A stretch of DNA of 64,000 bases from Begonia masoniana. Taxonomy: Eukaryota; Streptophyta; Magnoliopsida; Cucurbitales; Begoniaceae. Of this stretch, positions 48,070-61,659 are shown piece after piece. The DNA lies in NCBI GenBank assembly GCA_022432975.1, contig CM039503.1, positions 45,064,968 to 45,128,967 on the forward strand. The letters run 5' to 3'. The position numbers and the translations under genes are program-made. Numbering within the stretch: position 1 is the first letter of the stretch; the number at the start of each line of letters is the position of its first letter. The notes under the pieces are model-generated. The model was not told where the DNA came from, did no database searches, and saw nothing but the letters and a program-made list of their open reading frames with translations.

Positions 48070-51000
48070 CTGCGAATCCTCAAAAGAAAGAGCAAATATG
48101 GTAAATAAAATATAAGCTTTTGAAAACCATTGGATACTTAGAAATTACACGGAGAGGAAGACATGAAAGTATACATTACTCGGGATTCTGAAAAACTGTC
48201 ACATTCTTTCGTATTTGCTGTCATTTGTCGTCACCTTTCTGGGAGATGGTGGGTGGCAGCGATTAAGAAAATAAATTATAAATTATAACTAAAAGCTACC
48301 ACCTTTCTACTTATTATAAGCCTTCTTCTTTGCTTTCTGCTTTGCTCGCCATTTCTAAAGCTCTCTTTCTTGGGCATCTGAATGCTTTTATGTACATTTT
48401 TTTTTTTGAACTAAAGGCTATTGATTAATTTAAAATTATACATGATTCCTACTTTAATTAATCAAAGTCTCTTCTGTTTTTTTTTTTTTTTTGCAATGAA
48501 AAATACACATTCTAATTTTTGTACAATATGAGACTTATTAATTAGGCTCGCATTTAATTCGTATCTTTATTTATTTAAAGTATTTAGACGAATATAAAAT
48601 CAATAAATAAAGGTAAATAGTAGGAAAACATCCCATATTTTGGCCAACTAAGTCGGTGAGATTTTCTAAACAAAATGCCGACACACAATGGAGAGCGGTA
48701 GCTCCTATCTTCTACATTATTGTTGAATTTGGATGAAGTTGTTTGTTTGAAGCTAGAATGTGGAGGAAATTTGTCACCTTTTGAAGGTGGGTCTTCCCCT
48801 TTTTATTAGTATTTTGGTGGGTCCTTTTTGTATAATGCAAATCAGCAAGCATTTTAGCTCTCAAATTCTTGATAAAAAAGAGATATTGGCCTCTTTTTTT
48901 CTTCTTTCTTTCAGTTTTCATGTGATCCGTCATGTTGTAATTATTGGTGATGACATTACTTTTCCAAAAGTACAATCAAGAAGATTTGGTGTTGATGATT
49001 TAAATTTGGGGATAAAAGAGGAATTTTAAGCCAAAATCTGATGAGAAAGCAAGTAGATGATATTAAAATTGGTCAAGATAGTAGAAGCACCGCACATTAG
49101 AATTCAATAAATGAGTAGCACATGCAGGAAGACAGTTCGAGTCTCCCAATCTTGTGATAGCCGCTAGTTTATTTCTCCACCTACGCATCTCTATCTTTCC
49201 GCTCAACCATTCTTTTCAATGAGGCTCTGGGATTTCTTGTTTTGCTTCATCTTTTTCCCAAGTTCGTATAAAAAAGAATATTGATATTATTGTCGTAACG
49301 TAACGGGGATTCTATTTGAGTCTGAGTGGTAGACCTGTATTGTCAATCTAAATTATAGTTTTGTTTTTCTCTATGAGTTTATTATTGAGAATTATGTGCC
49401 CAAACAATCAAATGTAATAAAACAGTTATTATGTTTGCATTTAAAGATTATGTTTTATAAAATTCAGAGAAAATTCAGAGAAAATTTATTGGTTATTTGT
49501 GCAAATTTTATATTGACATATATATTGTATATATGAGGGATATAATATAAAAAGTAATAACCAAAACAAGTCAATAATTTATATTTGAAGTATGAAATCT
49601 TCAAATAAATTATAGTCATAAACTTACTTTATCTCATCAAGAATATATAGTTCTATCCTGACTATATATATAGTGACATAAAGTAAATAAGTTTTATATA
49701 ATATTATTATATAGGACTGGACCAGATAAAATTATATTGTTCTTATAATTTTCGTTAAACATAAAACAAATAACTTTATCATAATTATGGTCATATGTGT
49801 GTAATCTTAATTCATTGTATTTAACAAACTTCTATTTTATCTTAATTTATTCTTTAATTTACTTGGTAAAGTTTTGTATGAGTTACAATTCACACATCTT
49901 GTATATTGGGACTGAATTAAAATGAATAGTTGTGAATGCTAATATCGATACAATGAAATCTATTTTATTATATTCCCTTTTTGTTAATTAAAAGATTGAA
50001 TAATTAGCGCGCAAATTCATAAATCGTTATGAATTAATTATTCAATCAAGGTTAACGGATTATAAACCTAGCTCTATTACGAATCTAAATGGAGGGTTAG
50101 TACATATGTAATGACTATATCAATAGACATTACTTTGAGTAAACATAATCTATAGTTTTAAGAGTGCAACTCTAAGTATTTAGTGGACTTACTTTAGAGT
50201 TAATAATTACGTTAATTGATATAAAGAGTTTATATTACTTAACGGAAAAATTATTGAAGCTTAAAATTATAGGTCCATCGATCCCTTTGTCACCTTTTAT
50301 CATTATTCGAATAATAGAAAATGAACAAAGAAGATTAAATAATTAACTATGAGTTAATTATTTAATACACTCAATAATAAGTTTATTATATTTCATTAGA
50401 TGAAATAGTTGAATAATCAATTTATAAAACACATGACAAAAGTTGTCATAATTAATATGTTTGTTATGTTTCATTAAATGAAATAATTGAATTGTTCAAT
50501 TAATTAACAAACATAAAGTTGTTTTTGAAAATAGTTTTTTAAAATAGATTTTGTCAAATCATGGTGCCAAGTGTAAGGCCATAATGAGAAGTTGTTTTGA
50601 TTTCTATAACATCTTTTGTTATAAATGTTATTAAGAAATCAATTCTGAATTAATGGTAAATTAAATTTTGTAACGTTTGTTTCCTTTAAATGTTATGATA
50701 ACCGTTACAAAATTCTTACACTATAAATAGATATTAAGACCTCATTTGCAAGAAAGAGTGTGAGAGAATCCATTTTGAGAAGCAATCTATTTTAAGAGTA
50801 TTTCCGTGGTAGTTTGGAGAATTGTTCCCTATATCCATATAGATCGTCTCATGTGTTGAGAATACGATCTATCACAAATTAAGTGTGATTCTTTTATGTT
50901 CATCACGCTCACACGTGCTTATTCGGCGTGAGGAGGATTGATAAAGAAGATCGAAGACTCTTCGATATTAAGAAAGTTTTCTTCAAAAGTAATTTCTTTC

Positions 51001-54000
51001 AATTTAACTTATTTTTTTTATTGCATATAATTATTCATATATCATAAATGACGATCCTATTTTTATTGTGAAAAAAGTATTTTTCATAATATTTAAGTTG
51101 CGCACGTATAAGTGTTATGAACACCATTAATTCTGCCGTGTGAGGGAACTTAAACACCAACACTTATGAAAGCTAGAGTTGCAAAATTTGCAATTATACT
51201 TCGCTCTTCACATAGTGTTTTATCATATCACGTGGATTTTTTTTTTAAAGAATTTTTTCACATGTGTGTGTCTTACTTTTTTGTTTTTCTTTTTCGTTTA
51301 TTGCTCATTTTCTAACTATAGTTGCCTCTCTTAATGAGAAATCAATAGATAGTGTTGAAAATCAAACGCGAAACATAAAAAGATAACATGCGGAAATGTG
51401 AGACCGAGATTTACGTGAAAAACTCTTATGAAAAAAAAAACCACTAACAAAAAAGAAATTCACTATAATTCAATTAAGTTACAAGTGGATTTTGCGATTT
51501 AAGCAACAATATATAGAGAATATAAAAAACCCTAATATTGAGCAGGTCCGACTCAATCTCACTAGAATTCGATTCACACCAAATTCTAATAATCTTCAAC
51601 TTGACACGAATTTCATATGAGAGATCCAAAATTCAGACTTCTCGACCCACCCAAAAAACAAATTCAGAACACTAAAGTTTGACAATTTTCATCTTTAAAG
51701 AAATTCTGATGCAAAGAAACAAATTGACAAAACTCCAAAAAAATAATCTTATCTTCCACGGAAAGCTCATGCAGGGCCAACTCAACATCTGATACCGATC
51801 AAGTTTAAACACTGCTTAAACTTAAAAGACACATTTGAGAAGAAATCGCATCTCCTCTATGATATCACCAAGGAATCTAAATTGTTACAATCAACTGCAT
51901 CAGAACATGTGAAAGATTGATTCTTTGCTAGAATCGACACCCTCAAATACATTCAACTCATAATCCACTGAAATAGTTTCAGCACATCACCGTGAAACTT
52001 TAACATTTTTCTGGGTTCTACCATACCACTGTGAGCTTAAAATTGGTAAATGTAGTGATGAAATCACCCCGAACATCTGAAAAAATGACATATGAGATTT
52101 GATGTAGATTCAAATATCAACTTAAACTTCAGTCGCAAACATATTTTTTTCTGAATCTTCTCAAACAATATTTTAGAATGTGAGTTAACAAATTTAGTTG
52201 CATTATTATTAATAGATGTATAACTTTGCAGCATGTATAAATTTATAGACTTTTTTTGTCTCTTTAACATGAGGAGAGTACTTTAACATGATGAGAGCAC
52301 CTTTATTGACACTCGTAACTCTAACTACAACATTATACTTGTATTTTTTTAGAATCAAGACTACTCAATGAGATCATATTCTTCTTACACTCAGGATTGT
52401 CTCGCACATTACTCAATATTACTCAATATTCTAATAACTCCATCAACTATCTTACAAGATGTGTTATTACCCATTAACACAACACTTTCTAAAACAATCT
52501 CATATGTAGAAAACCACTTCAAAATTAAACACAGGAAACAAACATGCTGAGTCCAAAATTCAATTCTTGCATGGCTTTGAGTTTTCTTGAGACACAACAA
52601 AAAAATCTCCATCACCATGGTTTTCTTTTTTTGGGAAATCGACTTCACTAGACTTCATCAGTTCTAGGGGTGAGCAAAAGTCGATTCAGTTCAGTTTTAG
52701 GGTCGAATCGAACTGAACCAAATTTTTTCGTCTAATAAAAATAGAACAGAAATTAAACCATCTAAGGTGGGAATACGATTCGAAACCAAACCAATTCGTT
52801 TTCTGCTCGATTGTGATTTGGTTTCAATTTTTTAAAAAACAAATTGATGTTTTTAAAAATAAAAAATCATTACATTATGAGTCTAGTAAAATATCAAAGT
52901 AAATAAATAAATAATCTAAATATGGACTAGACAATTCAAGTAAATAACTCAATCAATTTATTAGACAATTCATTTTTTAATAATACAATTTTAATTACTA
53001 ATTAATTCAATCAAATAATCAAATTATTTATTTGGCAATAATCTAGCAATTTAATCACTAATGGATATAATTCAATAATATATTTACTAATTAGGTATAA
53101 TGTGCAAGTTGAATCACTAATGAGCTCATAATTTTATTACTAATTAGATAATAATTAATCACTAATTAATACAATTTAATGATTAATTTGGCGATAATTC
53201 AATTACTTTTTAAGTAACAATCAAATAATTTTAATTTTAGACAATTGTGGATTTGAATTTAAAAGATAAGAATAACATTTTATTGAATAATTTCTTAAAT
53301 ATTAAATAATTTTTAAGTGAATTTTATTTTGATCATTTTTTTTTATTTTGTCGACTCGAAGGCGGGACTAACAAACAATGGGTCGGATGACCCAACCTTT
53401 GAAGATGACTCGATCGCCCAGCCCAAGAGTTGGATTGCAGCAGAAGACTCGAATGTAAATCAAAACCCAAAAATCTAGATATTGATTATATATATAATAA
53501 TGCGATAATTAAACAATAGTTCAATAAGGTTCAAATATTAAAATCCAAATTCGGTTAATTATACAAGCCAAACTAAGAGAGGTCTTCACCAAGAAATTAA
53601 TAAAACACTCAAACAAATAAATAAATAAAAAGTGCTGCCTCCATCAAACTTTAGTTACTACTCACTCTTATACATGTCTAGAAGGGGAGATAGTCATTTG
53701 AGGTGAGTAACTAACTTAGTAGAAATATTATAATAAATGTGATACATGTCAAACTTCAATTACATTTCGTCTCGAAGCATGATTAAATATCAAATGATTT
53801 TCAAACATCGGTTTAAGAAAAACTATTTCAATCTTTTCAGAAAACTTGCTTCACAAGCAACTGATGTGGCGTTATTTAAAAATGTTGTGTATACATAGAC
53901 AACTATACAAAATAAGCTATCATTATACATTTTAAATAAATTCACCTCAGTGAAAAATGTGAGTCATAAAAAGGTGGCAATGCAAAGATTCATCAACACC

Positions 54001-54314
54001 TCATGAGCAAGGAGGACAATAAAGTAACGTCAATCCAAAGATCCATCAATGTTACCTCGGATGGTTGGCAAACCAGTCAATGATGATACAACCTGTAGCC
54101 GAAATAAATAAACATACTTTGATCAGGTTTAGAGATTTGAAACCCAATGAGTATGTTATCACCATCCTATTACTCAATTTTTTTAACATGCAAACAAGAC
54201 AAGTTTCACACAGCAAGTGTATTGGGATAGCCTCGTGATGCTTTGACACCGAAACCGTCCAAAGAATCAAGAAGATTCATCCCCTAGAATATAAATATAT
54301 CACACCAAAGAAAA
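48070..54314. other. AT-rich intergenic region, no supported gene
   Basis: Long stretch with only incidental frames. 50700-51165 has a TATA-like CTATAAATAG followed by a leader-like sequence and could be a decayed LTR. 52663-53350 begins CTAGGGGTGAGCAAAAG, a phrase often seen at hAT-like MITE ends, but I found no matching inverted end. 51350-51430 resembles U5-side sequence of LTR elements. None is firm. Confidence 0.5.
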
Positions 54315-57025
54315 TGTGACATCCCGAAACTGGAACCCAATCGGAGTCCGAGATCCAAGCCGTCACTCCGGGACAAAAAATGGATAACGGTGACTATAAA
54401 TTTTTTTTTTGAACAGACAGCGTTACTGGAACAAAAGGACGGAAAAACGTTTACCAAATACACTGGACAACTTATAAAAACCAACTGAGCTTTTAGGACT
54501 TCACAGAAGAACAGAAATAAAATGACAGAAGACGTGTACTATCAATGGAAAACCCTAAACATAAAATTTTACAGAAAGGGAGGGACTACGGTGATTAACA
54601 AAATTTCAGAATCACAAAGAAAGAGAAACGGGAACTAACTCAGAGCTGAGATTACAGGAATGAGTGACTAAAATGAAGAAACAGAATTAAGCAGGAAAAA
54701 CAGAAAGAACAGGAATAAACTGAGGCAAACAGAAGAAATTTAAAGCTGGGTGGAAGACGTAGGCAGAGAACTAGCGGAAGACTTAGTTTAAAAAGAGCAG
54801 CGGTGGATTCAGATACGACAAAAAAAAATGAACAGGGTTCAGCGGAAGAGGCTGAGTAAAACTGGGCGGAAGAGGTGGTGACGTCAGCCGGAAGATGGGT
54901 GACGTCAGGCAGAGGATACAGACAGCAGACGAAATTCGAATGAGGTGATGACGTCAGCCGGAAGATGGATGACGTCAACCAAAAGATACAGACAGCAGAT
55001 GAGATCGGATGAGGTGATGACGTCAGTCGGAAGATGGATGACGTCAACCGGAAGATACAGACAGCAGATGAGATCGGATGAGGTGATGACGTCAGCCGGA
55101 ACATGGATGACGTCAACCGAAAGATACAGACAGTAGATGAGATCGGATGAGGTGATGACGTCAGCCAGAAGATGGATGACGTCAGCCGGAAGATACAGAC
55201 AACAGACAACATTGGATGAGATGAAGACGTCATCGGATGAGATAATTGAACTGGGCGGTAGAGGTGGGTGACGTCACCGGTGGATATACACTTAAACAGC
55301 AGTGGACGTGATCGGATGATATAGTCTAAAAGGGGCAGAGTTTGACAACTTTTAACAGAAAGACATACGGGCAGGGAGCATCAAAACAGAAGGCATAAGG
55401 GTTTCAAACCTTCAAAACCCGATTCAAAACAAGATTTTTGAAACACACTTTGCAGATGATAGATTTCAACTGACAGATTTAAGAAAGACAGACTGCATGG
55501 ATAGCTCTAGAATTCGAGACCATCCATGCAAACCTTAAAACAGGAAAATATTCTAAAACATTTCAGAACATAAGTTCAACTGTCAAATTCAGTGATTTCT
55601 AAAGCTGAGACATCAGAACTTGTACATTGTTCTAAAAGTAAAACCTCTGAATTAGTACAGAACCTAACATGCAATTGCAGAATCTACCAAAAAAAGAGTT
55701 TTTATAGAATTTACAACACAACCAGAACTTCCAGAAGACTTTACAGATATAGACATTACAGAAAACTTAAACCTCAGGTCAGAATTTGTTTGGCTGCAGC
55801 AACCACACCCCCATGAGCTCGATCCACCAGCCACCTATTCATCAGACTGAGGCACGAAGTCCTCATTTTTGGGTTCAGTACCTACATCGGGGAGTTCACC
55901 TATGAGTCTAAAACTCAGTAAGAACATATATATATATACAGTGATGCAAAATACTATGCATGCGGTTTTCAGAATACAGTGACAGTACAGAACATTACGT
56001 TTCAGTGGCAGAGGGGTATAAGTGGGGCTTATAGGGGAACTGACAACAGTAAGGTGCACTTTCAGGCACATTCAGACATTCAGTAGTTTTTCAGAATCCC
56101 AGGGAGGGATAAAACCAGAGGGTCCTTGGCAAGGACAATTTTTCAGAATCCCAGGGAGGGATAAAACCAGAGGGCCAGTCCCCGTTCCACACAATACATT
56201 ACATTCAGATTCTTTTTTATCTTTCTTAACTTTAAAACCGTGTACAGAAAACATTGTTTTGAATGAACTTTCGCAAAAATGTGTATGCATGAACTTTCAC
56301 AGTGCTTAACTTGAAACAGCAGTTAACAGAATAATACAACAGAATCTAAAGAGAAAACAGATAACTCAGAACTTAACTCTAACTTTCTCTACCCGAAACC
56401 TCCCGACAGAAGAATAACCTAGAGTCTCCGTGATGTAGGGCCTTAAGGGCCAACCTACAGATATGAACTTACCTGTGGTCCGAAATGCAACAAGCTTGAA
56501 CGCACGAGCACTGTGGTTCACGAACCTATAGCATGCATAAACGGACATTAACCCTAAACATCACGAAACTAGCAAACAAATAAACTAAAAAATCGTTTTC
56601 TATCTAATATGAATACCTTAGACCGAAAAGCAGGAGGAAAATCAGAGAAGGAAGAAACTCCTTGCGTTGGTTTTCTTCAACCAAAAGAGAGAAGCAGAGA
56701 GGGAAATGAGAGAAAGCAGAGAGGGAAAAGTCTCACGTAGGAGGAAGAGAAGAAAATGGAATACATGGCTTGTCTTCTTCCACAAGTTTGCCAAGTGTCA
56801 ATCATCAATTTGATTTCTCCCACCAACCTTAATTTCTTCCTAATTTGCCCTTCCATTGGTTTTTGACTAAACTTCTATCTAGTTCTTCGAATTGGTTTTA
56901 CAATCACTCTCATTCAATTGAACACTCCGACAATTTCATTAAAAATAGTCATTGCATTAATATCAGAGTAATCCCGCTTAAGTATTCAGGGAAAATAATT
57001 ACATGGAAAAATGCCGGGTGTTACA
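54315..57025 (-). repeat. 3' LTR of the gypsy element (2711 bp)
   Basis: On + it starts TGTGACATCC and ends GGGTGTTACA. The inner boundary is adjacent to the polypurine tract. The outer flank is GAAAA (54310-54314), the candidate target-site word to look for beyond the right LTR. Confidence 0.93.
54873..55217. repeat. 69-bp minisatellite in the 3' LTR, each unit with two TGACGTCA sites
   Basis: Units begin at 54942, 55011, 55080 and 55149, exactly 69 bp apart, preceded by a diverged unit. 69 bp is 23 codons, so it creates a long repetitive open frame on the minus strand (54652-55233) that I do not consider a gene. The palindrome TGACGTCA occurs roughly every 20-50 bp, at least ten times in the region 54880-55275. 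Confidence 0.92.
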
Positions 57026-57040
57026 TTTCACCCACCTTAA
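57026..57040 (-). other. polypurine tract of the gypsy element
   Basis: On the element's strand AAGGTGGGTGAAA lies directly before the LTR start TGTAACACCC. It is the primer for plus-strand synthesis. Confidence 0.8.
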
Positions 57041-57064
57041 CAAAATTTTGTCCCCAAAATTTGC

Positions 57065-57373
57065 CTAAGCGAATAGCTCATGATATTGGGCTCTAACATC
57101 CTTTTGTCTTTCCCACGTGGCTTCCTCCACATTATGATTGCGCCACAAAACTTTCACCAATGGGACTACCCCGTTGCGTAACACATTGAGTGAAGTATCC
57201 AATATCTGTAAGGGCCTTTCTTCATATGTCAGCGTCGACATGATATCAAAGTCCACATGTTCCACGATCTGGGTTGGATCTCGTACACACTTTCTCAGCA
57301 TCGAAACGTGAAAAACATTGTGAACCCCATCCATAGACGCTGGCAACTGTAGTCTATAGGCCATGCTTCCCAC
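57065..57373 (-). pseudogene. gypsy integrase C-terminus and chromodomain-like tail
   Basis: It continues the integrase after a frameshift near 57360. HNVFHVSMLRKCVRDP and the chromodomain-like VKVLWRNHNVEEATWE end at a stop near 57065. Chromodomain-type tails of this group are thought to bias integration toward heterochromatin. Confidence 0.85.
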
Positions 57374-59669
57374 CCGCTTCAGAATGAGAAAAAGGCCTAA
57401 TGAAACGTGGGCTGAGCTTTCCTTTCTTACCGAATCTCATTACGCCCTTGAAAGGTGACACTTTCAGGAATACTTCATCACCCTCAGCAAAATCTAAATC
57501 TCTCCTCCGATGGTCTGCATAGCTTTTCTGTCGACTCTGTGCAGCTTGAATTCTTTGCTTGATTGCAGTTATTACCCCAGACATTTGTTGTAGTATTTCG
57601 GGGCCGATAAGCTTGGTTTCCTCAACTTCATCCCAACACAATGAGGATCTACACTTCCTGCCGTAAAGAGCTTCATAAGGCGCCATGCCAATTGTAGCTT
57701 GATAGCTATTGTTGTAAGCAAACTCCATGAGTGGTAAATATCTACTCCAAGGAGCATGAAATTCCAGCACGCACGACCTTAGCATATCCTCCAGTATTTG
57801 GATTGTTCTCTCAGATTGTCCGTTAGTCTGTGGATGAAATGCCGTGCTGAAATTCAACTTCGTACCCAAAGAGTTCTGCAAACTTTTCCAAAACCTGGAA
57901 GTGAATCTGGGATCACGGTCTGAGACGATCGACACAGGAACACCATGCAGTTTAATAATCTCGCTAATATACAGCTCTGCATACTGATCCATGGAGTACG
58001 TCGTCTTCACAGGTAGGAAATGGGCCAACTTCGTCAATCTGTCTACTATGACCCAAATGCTATTATGGCCCTTAGCTGTTCTTGGAAGGCCAACGACAAA
58101 GTCCATTGTGATGTTCTCCCATTTCCATTCAGGGATCGGGAGAGGCTGAAGTGTTCCACTTGGTCGTTGATGTTCATCTTTGACCTGTTGACATATCATG
58201 CAAGACTCTACGTATTTGGCCACTTCATTCTTCATATTCGGCCACCAGAAGTGAAGTTTCAAATCCTGATACATCTTTGTGCTTCCAGGATGCACGGAGA
58301 AAGAAGATGAGTGGGCCTCCGACAAGATATGCTTTCGTAGCTCTTCGTCTTTCGGAACATACCATCTGTTTTTGAACTTTAGTACCCCATCTCCAGAATA
58401 ACTGAAATTGGAAGAAGCGATTGGTATCTTGCTCACAATATCAACCATCTCCTTTGAATTGGTCCTCTGGGCCTCCTTTATTCGGTCCAGAACGGTTAGC
58501 CGCAACGTTAGATTTGCCAGTACGGCTGATAGTTTAGAAACTACCTCAAGTTCAAACCTCTGAATTTCTGTCCTCAAAGGCAATGAGATGGTAGCCAAGG
58601 CCCGTTGCATAGTAGACGGCAACCTGCTCAATGCATCGGCTACCACATTGGCTTTCCCCGGGTGGTACTTAATCTCAACATCGTAATCTTTCACGAATTC
58701 TAACCACCGTCTTTGCCTCATATTCAACTCTTTCTGAGTAAAGATGTACTTCAAACTCTTGTGATCAGAAAACACCTCACATGATTGTCCATATAGGTGG
58801 TGTCTCCATACCTTCAGTGCAAATACAACCGCCGCCAACTCAAGGTCATGAGTAGGGTAGTTTTGCTCGTGGTTTTTCAATTGTCGGGATGCGTATGCCA
58901 CTACTTTCCCTTCTTGCATTAATACACATCCCAAACCAATCTTGGATGCATCACAGTATACGTTAAATTTTCCATCCTCAATTGGCAACACCAATAGAGG
59001 AGCAGTAGTCAGCCTTTGCTTGAGTGTCTGAAAGCTCACTTCACATGCTTCAGACCACCTGAACTTGATGTCCTTCTTTGTTAAGCTGGTCATAGGTTTT
59101 GCTATCACAGAAAAGTCTTTAATGAATTTCCTGTAATAACCAGCTAGTCCGATAAAGCTCCGTACTTCACTGGCATTCCTCGGTTTTGGCCAATCTTTCA
59201 CGGCCTGAATCTTGGTCGGATCTACCGATACCCCTTCTGCAGACATAACGTGGCCTAGAAAATTAATCCTACTTAACCAGAATTCACACTTTGATAGCTT
59301 GGCGTACAATTGGTGTTGTTTCAGAGTTGTTAGCACAATTATCAAGTGCTCCTCATGCTCAGCTTCACTCCTGGAATAAACCAGGATGTCATCGATAAAA
59401 ACGATCACAAATTTATCCAGGAAGTCTTGGAATACCCTGTTCATCAAGTCCATAAATGCTGCCGGGGCATTAGTCAACCCGAACGACATCACTAAGAACT
59501 CATAGTGCCCATATCGGGCCCTGAAGGCGGTCTTTGGAATATCATCAGCTCTGACCTTCAACTGGTAATAACCGGAGCGCAAGTCAATCTTAGAAAATAC
59601 CCGAGCCCCTTGTAGCTGATCAAATAAATCATCGATTCTCGGCAACGGGTACTTATTCTTGATCGTCAA
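57354..59669 (-). pseudogene. gypsy pol: RT, RNase H, integrase
   Basis: A 771-residue open frame. RT motifs are [31 protein letters not shown] and the catalytic FIDDILVYS. RNase H follows with [17 protein letters not shown] and [12 protein letters not shown]. The integrase zinc region has [20 protein letters not shown] and CMICQQVK, and the core has [19 protein letters not shown] and [13 protein letters not shown], so all catalytic acidic residues are present. It opens just after an in-frame stop at about 59685 and closes through a frameshift. Confidence 0.93.
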
Positions 59670-59684
59670 CTTGTTCAGCTCACG

Positions 59685-59909
59685 TTAGTCAATACACATC
59701 CGTAGGGACCCATCCTTCTTCTTGATAAATAAGACGGGAGCACCCCACGGAGAGAAACTGGGGCGCACAAAACCCTTGTCCACCAACTCTTTCAGCTGAG
59801 CCTTCAATTCCTTCAGCTCAATTGGTGACATACGGTACGGATTCTTCGATACTGGTTCCGTACCTGGATATACGTCAATTTCAAACTCAATTTTGCGATC
59901 AGGTGGCAA
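59685..59909 (-). pseudogene. gypsy pol: N-terminal RT, cut by one nonsense codon
   Basis: [38 protein letters not shown] and [14 protein letters not shown], then TAA where other elements have Tyr. The frame continues directly in the next 771-residue segment, so a single base change accounts for the break. Confidence 0.9.
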
Positions 59910-60104
59910 TCCCGGTAGGTCATCTAAGAAAACCTCTGAGAAGTCTCGGACTACCGGAATATTTTAAAGTCCAACCTCACTTTTCCTTTGAACATCCACT
60001 ACGTGGGCAAGAAATCCAATACATCCTGACCTCATTAGCCGTTGAGCTTTCAGGGAAGATATAACAGGCATATGGTGTTTCTTCGGTACTGCCTGATAAG
60101 AGAA

Positions 60105-60659
60105 TTATACTTCATTTAGGCGTTTAAATGACACTAGCCTGGACCTACAGTTGATGGTGGTATGATGTCTAAACAGCCAGTCCATCCCCAGAATGACATC
60201 GTACCCTTTCATACCGATGACGATAAGGTCGGCGTACAACTTCTGGTTGCCTACTGACACTATATCACCTCGTACCACCTGCTCGGAGTGCATAAACTCT
60301 CCGGACGGTAGCATAATGCTGTAGGGCTGATCTGACGACGTACAATTAACCTTCTGTCTAACTACGAAGTCCCCTGCCACAAACGAATGTGTGGCCCCCG
60401 TGTCCCACAAGGTATAAGCAGGTGTATCACATATTATAATTGTACCGGTAATTACCGTGTGCAGATCAGCATCATCAACATCTTCCATCATTGCAAAGAC
60501 TCTTGGCACGGCTTGACCTGTTCTGGTGTCGGGCATTGGGCAATCCCGAACAAGATGGCCTACTTTGTCGCATCGGAAACACTGGCCGGTAGCAAGTCTG
60601 CATTCTCCTCTGTGAAGCTTCTGGCACCGCGGGCATACTGAAAGTTGAGGAGCCTCCAT
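60105..60659 (-). pseudogene. gypsy zinc knuckle and aspartic protease
   Basis: CPRCQKLHRGEC and the CCHC knuckle CFRCDKVGHLVRDC are followed by the protease site LWDTGATHSFVAGDF with the D-T-G triad and GMDWLFRHHTTINC. The link to RT (60104-59910) contains a frame break. Confidence 0.9.
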
Positions 60660-61515
60660 TGGTCTCTTTCCTTTGTCTTGATAAAGGATGGCTTCATTGG
60701 GCCTCTTAATGCCCTGTTTTGTTGCTGTTGAGGTTGTAAATTCTGACCTCTTTGTTGTTGTTGTTGCTGTTGAGGAACACTTCGAATAATCCCTCTTGGT
60801 GAATCTCTTTGTCTATGGGACTTTATTTCTAAGGCCTCCAACTGATAGGCCTTGGCCACCACTCTTGTGTCGGTGCCTCGTCAAAACATCCGGTTGTAAT
60901 TCCCCGCAGAAGATCCATCTTTAGCCCTTGAATTAACTGGTGTACCTTGTTCTCGTCGGTGGCCACCAGGTGTGTTGTATATCAGGATAATGACTCAAAT
61001 TTTTGAACATATTCAGCCACTAACCCATACTGTCGCAGCCGAGAGAATTCAACTAACTTTTCCTTCCTCACACCCCGATCAAAGTACTTCTCGTAGAAGA
61101 TTTTCGTGAATCCTTCCCAGCTTAATGCCACGGTAGTGGACTGCACTGTGTCCCACCAAAATCCAGCACTTTTGGTGAGATAGAACGCGGCGTATATAAC
61201 CTTCTTGTTGTCTTCTGTTTCTGCATAACTGAACATCTTCTCCATAGCTCGAATCCAAGTTTCAGCACGGGTCGGGTCAGTAGACATTCCATCAAATGCA
61301 GGCGGCTGGAGTCGTCTAAATCTATCTCCACTGGTATCACGCGGAGCATTAGCATAATTGTTATTTCCGTGGTTATTATTCCTGTCATCTTCTCTGGCCA
61401 TCATGCGTTCCACCATGCGGGACTGTACACCCACTAGCTCAGTTAAGTGATCTATTGCACGAGAACCGTCGCTTGCTTCTTCCTGTTGTCCTCTCACCAT
61501 TTCTAAGAAATCCAA
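60560..61515 (-). pseudogene. gypsy gag, frameshifted
   Basis: 61515-60982 holds the retrotransposon gag domain (RLQPPAFDGMSTDPTRAETW, KSAGFWWDTVQ, FTKIFYEKYF, GLVAEYVQKFESL). After a stop the next frame (60862-60560) has a Gln-rich linker (PQQQQQQQRGQN) leading to the zinc knuckle. The Gln run arises from a GTT/TTG microsatellite on + near 60745-60775. Confidence 0.85.
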
Positions 61516-61640
61516 TAAACGAAATATATGATTTAATAAACAGAAACTTTTACGTAAACTTAAACACTTACAGTTGGTGGAGCGATCTCACGTGGCGGGT
61601 TGCGCAGTCAGACATTTCACATAATCGGTTTTAAAACCTT

Positions 61641-61655
61641 GTCTCTCTGATACCA
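61641..61655 (-). other. primer binding site of the gypsy element
   Basis: TGGTATCAGAGAGAC on the minus strand, four bases inside the 5' LTR. It pairs with initiator tRNA-Met. Confidence 0.8.
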
Positions 61656-61659
61656 TAAC

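Noticed and set aside
48712..49029. Two overlapping frames (87 and 89 codons), one with a hydrophobic stretch
   Set aside because: No recognisable domain, no splice partners, AT-rich neighbourhood; not enough to call a gene.
50700..51165. TATA-like box and leader resembling an LTR
   Set aside because: No TG...CA limits, target duplication, primer site or polypurine tract could be fixed.
52663..54295. CTAGGGGTGAGC at 52663 and CATCCCCTAG at 54285 as possible ends of a hAT-like MITE
   Set aside because: Only eight bases pair and flanking 8-mers (CATCAGTT, AATATAAA) do not match.
54652..55233. 193-residue minus-strand frame with a repeated motif (FRLTSSPHPISSAVC), and its counterparts at 61995-62488
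   Set aside because: It is the translation of the 69-bp LTR minisatellite; 69 is divisible by three, so frames stay open by arithmetic. No conserved protein features.
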